From contig NZ_JACJVJ010000001.1 in assembly GCF_014237875.1 (NCBI RefSeq), positions 608,501-672,500 of the forward strand: DNA of 64,000 nt. Direction: 5' to 3'. This stretch comes from Parasphingopyxis marina (GTDB taxonomy: Bacteria; Pseudomonadota; Alphaproteobacteria; Sphingomonadales; Sphingomonadaceae). The notes below the pieces were generated by a model, which was not told the DNA's origin, did not search any database, and worked only from the letters and a program-made list of their open reading frames with translations. Both the position numbers and the translations under genes were made by a program. Positions 60,196 through 64,000 of the stretch are shown in pieces. Each line of letters begins with the position of its first letter. Within the stretch, counting starts at the first letter, position 1.

Positions 60196-60667
60196 TTCCT
60201 CTCCCCTATTCGGCTTTTTTGAACTCGGCGGCCGTCGCCTTACCGTGCGCTGGGCTAGCCCGGTTCGGCACGATATTCAATAGAAAGGATAAAAATTTAT
60301 TGATTGTGCCTTACAAATCACGGCGTAAAAAAATATCATGAATACAGAGGTATAACGGGATTTTTCCCGGGATAAGCGGCGGATGGCGGCAAAGGGATTT
60401 AACCGGATATAGAAATAATCGGATTATTGTCGCTTGTTATTCCAGCCGGAGTCCCGGCGCGAAAACGGACTCCGCTGCCGGGCGCCGCGAGGCCATGGCG
60501 ACGGGCGGCGCTTGGGCGCCGAATCGGGTGGCTGAGACGGGCATATTTTAAATTTAATTAGAAATACTATTGTGCGGGATACGCAATGGCGTTAGGAAAT
60601 CGCCAGACAGTCAGGCGGGCCGCCGCGTCCGCTGGATCAAAAAGATAAACGAAACGGGAGAAGTTCC
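60196..60667. promoter_or_regulatory. Divergent promoter region, receptor (2) / LLM monooxygenase
   Basis: 472 bp without a gene, AT-rich. A near-palindrome GATTGTGCCTTACAAATC (60302-60319) lies about 110 bp before the receptor start and looks like an operator. TTTATTGA at 60296-60303 also occurs before receptor (1). A small CGGGA/TCCCG hairpin is at about 60,357-60,371. Confidence 0.45.
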
Positions 60668-61804
60668 TTGTCTGAAACGCGTAACGTGCGATCGGGAGTG
60701 TTCTTGCCGCCGCATCACGGCAACAATGAAGACGTCACTCTATGTATGCAGCGCGATTTCGAACTGGCCGAATGGCTGGATCATCTGGGCTTCTCCGAGC
60801 TGTGGATGGGCGAGCATCATTCCGGCGGCATGCAGATCTATGGATCGCCCGAACTTTGGATCGCCGCGGCCGCCGAGCGGACGCAGCGCATCAAGCTCGG
60901 CGCCGGCGTCATTTCCGTGCCCTATCACAATCCCTATTTGATCGCCGACCGCATCGTGCAGCTGGATCACCAGACGCGCGGACGGGCGATGTTCGGCTTC
61001 GGTCCGGGCATGCTCGTATCGGATGCGGCGATGCTCAATATCGTGCCCGACCAGCAGCGTGCGCGGCTGGTCGAGGGGGTCGACGTCATTACGCGCCTGA
61101 TCGATGGCGAAGTGATCACGCAGGATAGCGACTGGTTCTCGTTGCGGGATGCCAGCCTGCAGCTGGCGCCCTATAGCTATCCGCGGCCCGAACTCGTCAC
61201 CGTCACCTCGAAAACGCCGACCGGCTCGCGCCTTGCGGGCAAATATGGGCTCGGCATCCTCACGCACGGCGCCGGCAATGTCGATGGCAGCTGGCAGGCC
61301 GCGGTCGAGGCCGGCAAGGAACATGGCAACGATCTGGACCGCAAGGACCTGCGCGTCGTCGTGTCGTTCCACCTCGCCGAGAGCAAGGCGCAGGCGATCA
61401 AGGAACTGGATTTCGGCCTCGAAGACTGGATGCATTATCTCGAAGCGCTGAACCCCAAAAGCTATGCCGAGACTCGTGCCAAGGGCGGTACGGACCCTGA
61501 AAAACTGATCGCCGCGCGCGGCGGCCTGGCGGGCACGCCCGACGAGGCGGTCGAGTATCTCGAGGCGCTCTGGGAGAAGACGGGCGGTTTCGGGACGATC
61601 GTCCTTACCGGCACCAACTGGATGGGTTTCGAGGCGACCAAGCGCTCCTACGAATTGTTCATGCGGTACGTGCTGCCGCGTTTCAACGGCTCCAACGCCC
61701 GGCGCGACCGGTCGCTCGAATGGGTTTTCGAGAATCGCGAAAATTTCAGCGGTGCGAACCAGGCGGCGATCGAAAAGGCCGTCGCGGCTGACGGACGCAC
61801 CTGA
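60668..61804 (+). CDS. LLM-class flavin-dependent monooxygenase
   Basis: 378 residues starting at TTG 60668, with GGGAGAAG before it. Bacterial-luciferase-like blocks: DFELAEWLDHLGFSELWMGE followed by HHSGG near 35-60, LGAGVISVPYHNPYLIADRI, GRAMFGFGPGML and LVTVTSKTPTGSRLAGKYGL. These enzymes use free FMNH2 and O2 for hydroxylation, Baeyer-Villiger oxidation or desulfonation. A flavin reductase and RibB are encoded directly downstream on the other strand, matching the two-component need. Substrate unknown; limonene-monooxygenase-like enzymes are among the nearest known types. Confidence 0.92.
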   Translation: MSETRNVRSGVFLPPHHGNNEDVTLCMQRDFELAEWLDHLGFSELWMGEHHSGGMQIYGSPELWIAAAAERTQRIKLGAGVISVPYHNPYLIADRIVQLDHQTRGRAMFGFGPGMLVSDAAMLNIVPDQQRARLVEGVDVITRLIDGEVITQDSDWFSLRDASLQLAPYSYPRPELVTVTSKTPTGSRLAGKYGLGILTHGAGNVDGSWQAAVEAGKEHGNDLDRKDLRVVVSFHLAESKAQAIKELDFGLEDWMHYLEALNPKSYAETRAKGGTDPEKLIAARGGLAGTPDEAVEYLEALWEKTGGFGTIVLTGTNWMGFEATKRSYELFMRYVLPRFNGSNARRDRSLEWVFENRENFSGANQAAIEKAVAADGRT

Positions 61805-61845
61805 GCAAAGAGATCCTCCCCGGCGAATATTCCCGGGTAACTCGT

Positions 61846-61887
61846 GCCGGTCGCCGCGGTGGAAACCGCGTGCGGCCGGCCTTTTTT
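61846..61887 (+). terminator. Rho-independent terminator between LLM and flavin reductase genes
   Basis: GCCGG...CCGGC stem containing an inner CCGCGGT/ACCGCG-like stem, followed by a T6 run at 61882-61887 on the forward strand. It closes the convergent gap. Confidence 0.8.
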
Positions 61888-61899
61888 CGGAAGCTGCGG

Positions 61900-62406
61900 C
61901 TAGACGAGATCGAGCGGATTGCCGATCCGCGCATAGCGGCCATCGACATAGATGAGCGGGCTGACGCTGCCGTTGACGGCGACCTCCTCGACCTGGCCGA
62001 TCACGATATGGTGGGTTCCGTAGTCGAACGCCTTGTCGTTGCGGCAGAGGAAGCTCGCCTGTGCGTCCGCGAGGACCGGGCAGCCATCGGGCGCGCCTCC
62101 CCAGTTGCCGAAGGCGAAGCGCGCCTCGCCCTTCTCCTTGCCGCTGCAGGCGGTGGAGATTTCGCTATGATCGCTGTGCAGGATGTTGACGCAGAAATCC
62201 GCGCCCTCGGAGAGCGGGGCATAGAGGCTCGCCGAACGGTTGACGCAGATCAGCAGCGAAGGCGGATCCATGCTGAGTTCGCTGACCGCGGTCGCGGCCA
62301 TCGCGTAGCGCTGGCCTTCGTGCCGGCAGGTAATGACGACCACGGCCTTGGCGAGGCGGCGCAGGCCGTCGCGCAGGGCCTCGGCGACGGTTGTTGGGCT
62401 ATCCAT
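61900..62406 (-). CDS. Flavin reductase (FMN) of the two-component type
   Basis: 168 residues with the flavin-reductase-like split-barrel pattern: LRRLAKAVVVITCRHEGQRY, MAATAVSELSMDPPSLLICV, FCVNILHSDHSEIS and FDYGTHHIVIGQVEEV. It uses NAD(P)H to make reduced flavin for a partner oxygenase, most likely the LLM enzyme on the opposite strand. The start overlaps the ribB stop by eight bases. Confidence 0.94.
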   Translation of the reverse strand: MDSPTTVAEALRDGLRRLAKAVVVITCRHEGQRYAMAATAVSELSMDPPSLLICVNRSASLYAPLSEGADFCVNILHSDHSEISTACSGKEKGEARFAFGNWGGAPDGCPVLADAQASFLCRNDKAFDYGTHHIVIGQVEEVAVNGSVSPLIYVDGRYARIGNPLDLV

Positions 62407-63151
62407 GTGCTTTCTCCAGAGTGCGCCGATAGGCGATAAGGTCCTCTATCGATCCGATCCGCAGCCCGTGAAGCCGGGCGAACCGCCTGAGCTCCGGCAG
62501 CCGCGCCATCGTGCCGTCGTCGTTCATGATCTCGCAGATCACCCCGGCCGGCGTTAACCCGGAGAGGCGGGCGATGTCGACCGCCGCCTCGGTATGGCCG
62601 GGCCGTTCGATCACGCCGCCGGGCCGGGCGACGAGCGGGAAGACATGGCCGGGCGAAACGATATCGGCCGCGCCGTTCGCGGGATCGACGGCGGCGGCGA
62701 TGGTGACGGCGCGGTCGTGCGCCGAGATTCCGGTGGTAACCCCGCGTACCGCCTCTATCGAGACGGTGAAGGCCGTGCCCAGCGGCGATTGGTTGCGCTT
62801 GACCATCGGTTCCAGGCCGAGCTCTTGCGCGCGTTCCCGGGTGATGGCGAGACAGATCAGTCCGCGCGCATGCTTCGCCATAAAGTTGATCTCGCGATCC
62901 GATACGAACTGCGCGGGCAGGACGATATCGCCTTCATTTTCCCGGTCGTGCGAATCGACGAGAATGAAAGGCTTGCCCGCTTGCGCTTCGGCAATAATCT
63001 CCGGGATGGACGAAAAGATATCCGGCGTCGCGTTCCGGTTATGCTCCGCGCGGCGCTCGAGCAGCGCCGACAATTTCGGACATGGCGCGCTCAGCCCGTA
63101 TTCGAGCGTGTCGATATAGGGCTGGCGCCCGACAACGGCGTCACTGCGCAT
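62399..63151 (-). CDS. ribB: 3,4-dihydroxy-2-butanone-4-phosphate synthase
   Basis: 250 residues from ATG 63151, preceded by GAGGAAC. It makes the four-carbon unit of riboflavin from ribulose 5-phosphate. Motifs DRENEGDIVLPA (69-80), ARGLICLAITRERAQELGL and GHTEAAVDIARLSGL are intact. The first about 45 residues are an extra leader compared with E. coli RibB. No GTP cyclohydrolase II domain follows, so it is not RibBA. Overlaps with the hydrolase stop (11 bases) and reductase start (8 bases) tie flavin synthesis to this cluster; it is presumably an additional copy. Confidence 0.95.
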   Translation of the reverse strand: MRSDAVVGRQPYIDTLEYGLSAPCPKLSALLERRAEHNRNATPDIFSSIPEIIAEAQAGKPFILVDSHDRENEGDIVLPAQFVSDREINFMAKHARGLICLAITRERAQELGLEPMVKRNQSPLGTAFTVSIEAVRGVTTGISAHDRAVTIAAAVDPANGAADIVSPGHVFPLVARPGGVIERPGHTEAAVDIARLSGLTPAGVICEIMNDDGTMARLPELRRFARLHGLRIGSIEDLIAYRRTLEKAHG

Positions 63152-64000
63152 CGGCAAGTTCCTCGGCAAGCGTCACCATGGGGACGAGAAGATAGGATTC
63201 GGCGCCGGGGCCGGTGTGAATCCGGTTGGTGCCGATATTCACCGTGTCCTCGTGCCGCATGTAGAGCATCGGTTTGGGATAATTGTAGATATCGCGTCCC
63301 TTCACGCGCAGGCGCAGCACGTCGCCGGCTGAAAAGCGCGTGCCGGAGGGCAGGATTTCGACATGCGCTTCGACGACCTCGCCGGGCGCGACTTTCTGCT
63401 CGGTCGCGTTGGTCAGGATGGGCTGATATTCCGTGCTCTGCCCGGGATCGAGCTCGCGGCGCGACAGGCGCAGCCAGCCAAAGGCGACCGGGCCGTCCTC
63501 GAAAAAGGCGTAATGGGTGAAGCCCGTCTTGCTTGTCCCGCCGTCGAGCTTCTCGATCGTGACGAACAGGTCCATATCGTCCGCTTCGTCGGCCGAGACA
63601 TGCAGGCAGAGCTTCATATGGCCGACGAGTTCGGCATCCTCTTCGAAGCGATAGTCGAAATTCGCTTCCTGGGCGTCGTCCAGCGGATCGTAACTCACCG
63701 AGCATTTTTCGGCGGGAACTTCCCCGTTGAGGCTGCCCTCGCCGGCGTCGAGATAGAGCCGGCGATAGTCGGTGTTCTCGACCGGCCATGCGGCAGCGGT
63801 TTTTTGCGTCGCGACGCCGTGGCGATCGCGGACATGCAGCCTGACCGCCGGCCATTGCGTGATCTCGCTATCCTCGCCCTTGAGGAAATGATCGAAAAAG
63901 GCGGACTGGCGAGCGATGGATTGCGGCTCGTAGAAATAGGCCCATTTCTTGCTGCCGTGGATCTCCAGCCATTTCTGCGGCGAGGCGATCCTCTTGAAGC
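63141..64000 (-). CDS. CocE/NonD-family hydrolase, C-terminal part (runs off the right edge)
   Basis: The reverse frame is open from the window edge to the stop at 63141, about 286 codons. It begins inside the alpha/beta-hydrolase part (KWLEIHGSKKWAYFYEPQSI, then FFDHFLKGEDSEITQWPAVR). It continues through the X-Pro-peptidase C-terminal jelly roll (HVSADEADDMDLFVTIEKLD, THYAFFEDGPVAFGWLRLSR, MLYMRHEDTVNIGTNR). Family members are serine esterases or peptidases such as cocaine esterase. It is the upstream gene of the ribB-flavin-reductase operon. The catalytic Ser lies outside the window. Confidence 0.9.
   Translation of the reverse strand, partial: FKRIASPQKWLEIHGSKKWAYFYEPQSIARQSAFFDHFLKGEDSEITQWPAVRLHVRDRHGVATQKTAAAWPVENTDYRRLYLDAGEGSLNGEVPAEKCSVSYDPLDDAQEANFDYRFEEDAELVGHMKLCLHVSADEADDMDLFVTIEKLDGGTSKTGFTHYAFFEDGPVAFGWLRLSRRELDPGQSTEYQPILTNATEQKVAPGEVVEAHVEILPSGTRFSAGDVLRLRVKGRDIYNYPKPMLYMRHEDTVNIGTNRIHTGPGAESYLLVPMVTLAEELADAQ

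Overview
The window is high-GC alphaproteobacterial chromosome. Four TonB-dependent receptors, a tRNA-Ser(GCU) with encoded CCA, EipA/DUF1134, paired ygfZ/pyrC, a FecI/FecR-type surface-signalling locus and general-stress-type genes with GGAAC promoters all point to Sphingomonadales (family-level inference, not tested by search). Both ends cut through genes.

Layout. (1) 1-6.8 kb is conserved core: an M28 peptidase fragment, a TetR regulator, a DUF389 membrane protein, ygfZ, pyrC, rarD, eipA and tRNA-Ser. (2) 6.8-11.7 kb is a mobile module just 3' of the tRNA: phased AACAGG repeats, a serine recombinase with a DUF2924 partner, and divergently a ParB-domain DNA methyltransferase with two DUF5681 proteins, stitched by ATGA overlaps. 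(3) 11.9-20.2 kb is a stress/DNA-repair block: flavodoxin-like protein, DUF305, SDR, DUF3008, Ku, LigD, CinA-type amidohydrolase and DUF421, with three sites resembling the EcfG general-stress promoter. (4) 20.2-23.7 kb is a scar: an integrase fragment and a nuclease-like fragment joined tail to tail, AT-rich foreign genes, a decapitated glycine-rich gene and an IS6-type element.

(5) 23.7-35.4 kb is a catabolic cluster whose left edge is cut inside an E1-beta gene by the IS. It holds a split 2-oxoacid dehydrogenase E2, an MDR reductase, two Old-Yellow-Enzyme-type flavoproteins, a Rieske oxygenase alpha subunit, an SDR, two NTF2/SnoaL-like proteins, an acyl-CoA ligase and a FadR/GntR regulator. 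A nearly identical 18-bp motif lies in two of its promoters. A related IS end lies just beyond its right edge. (6) 35.8-40.7 kb is a tight operon for copper handling: DUF2946, TonB receptor, PCu(A)C chaperone, SCO and PepSY. (7) 40.7-49.6 kb has an aldehyde dehydrogenase, then an ECF sigma, FecR, STN-domain TonB receptor and a large autotransporter.

(8) 49.7-64 kb is a second catabolic/uptake cluster: secreted hydrolase, orphan NMT1-like binding protein, two TonB receptors, MFS permease, CmcJ-like oxygenase, LLM flavin monooxygenase, flavin reductase, RibB and a CocE/NonD hydrolase. Gene content suggests import of a poorly diffusible ester- or lactone-like compound, hydrolysis, and FMNH2-dependent oxygenation with local flavin supply. 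The substrate cannot be read from sequence. Regions 5 and 8 are the best candidates for undescribed pathways.
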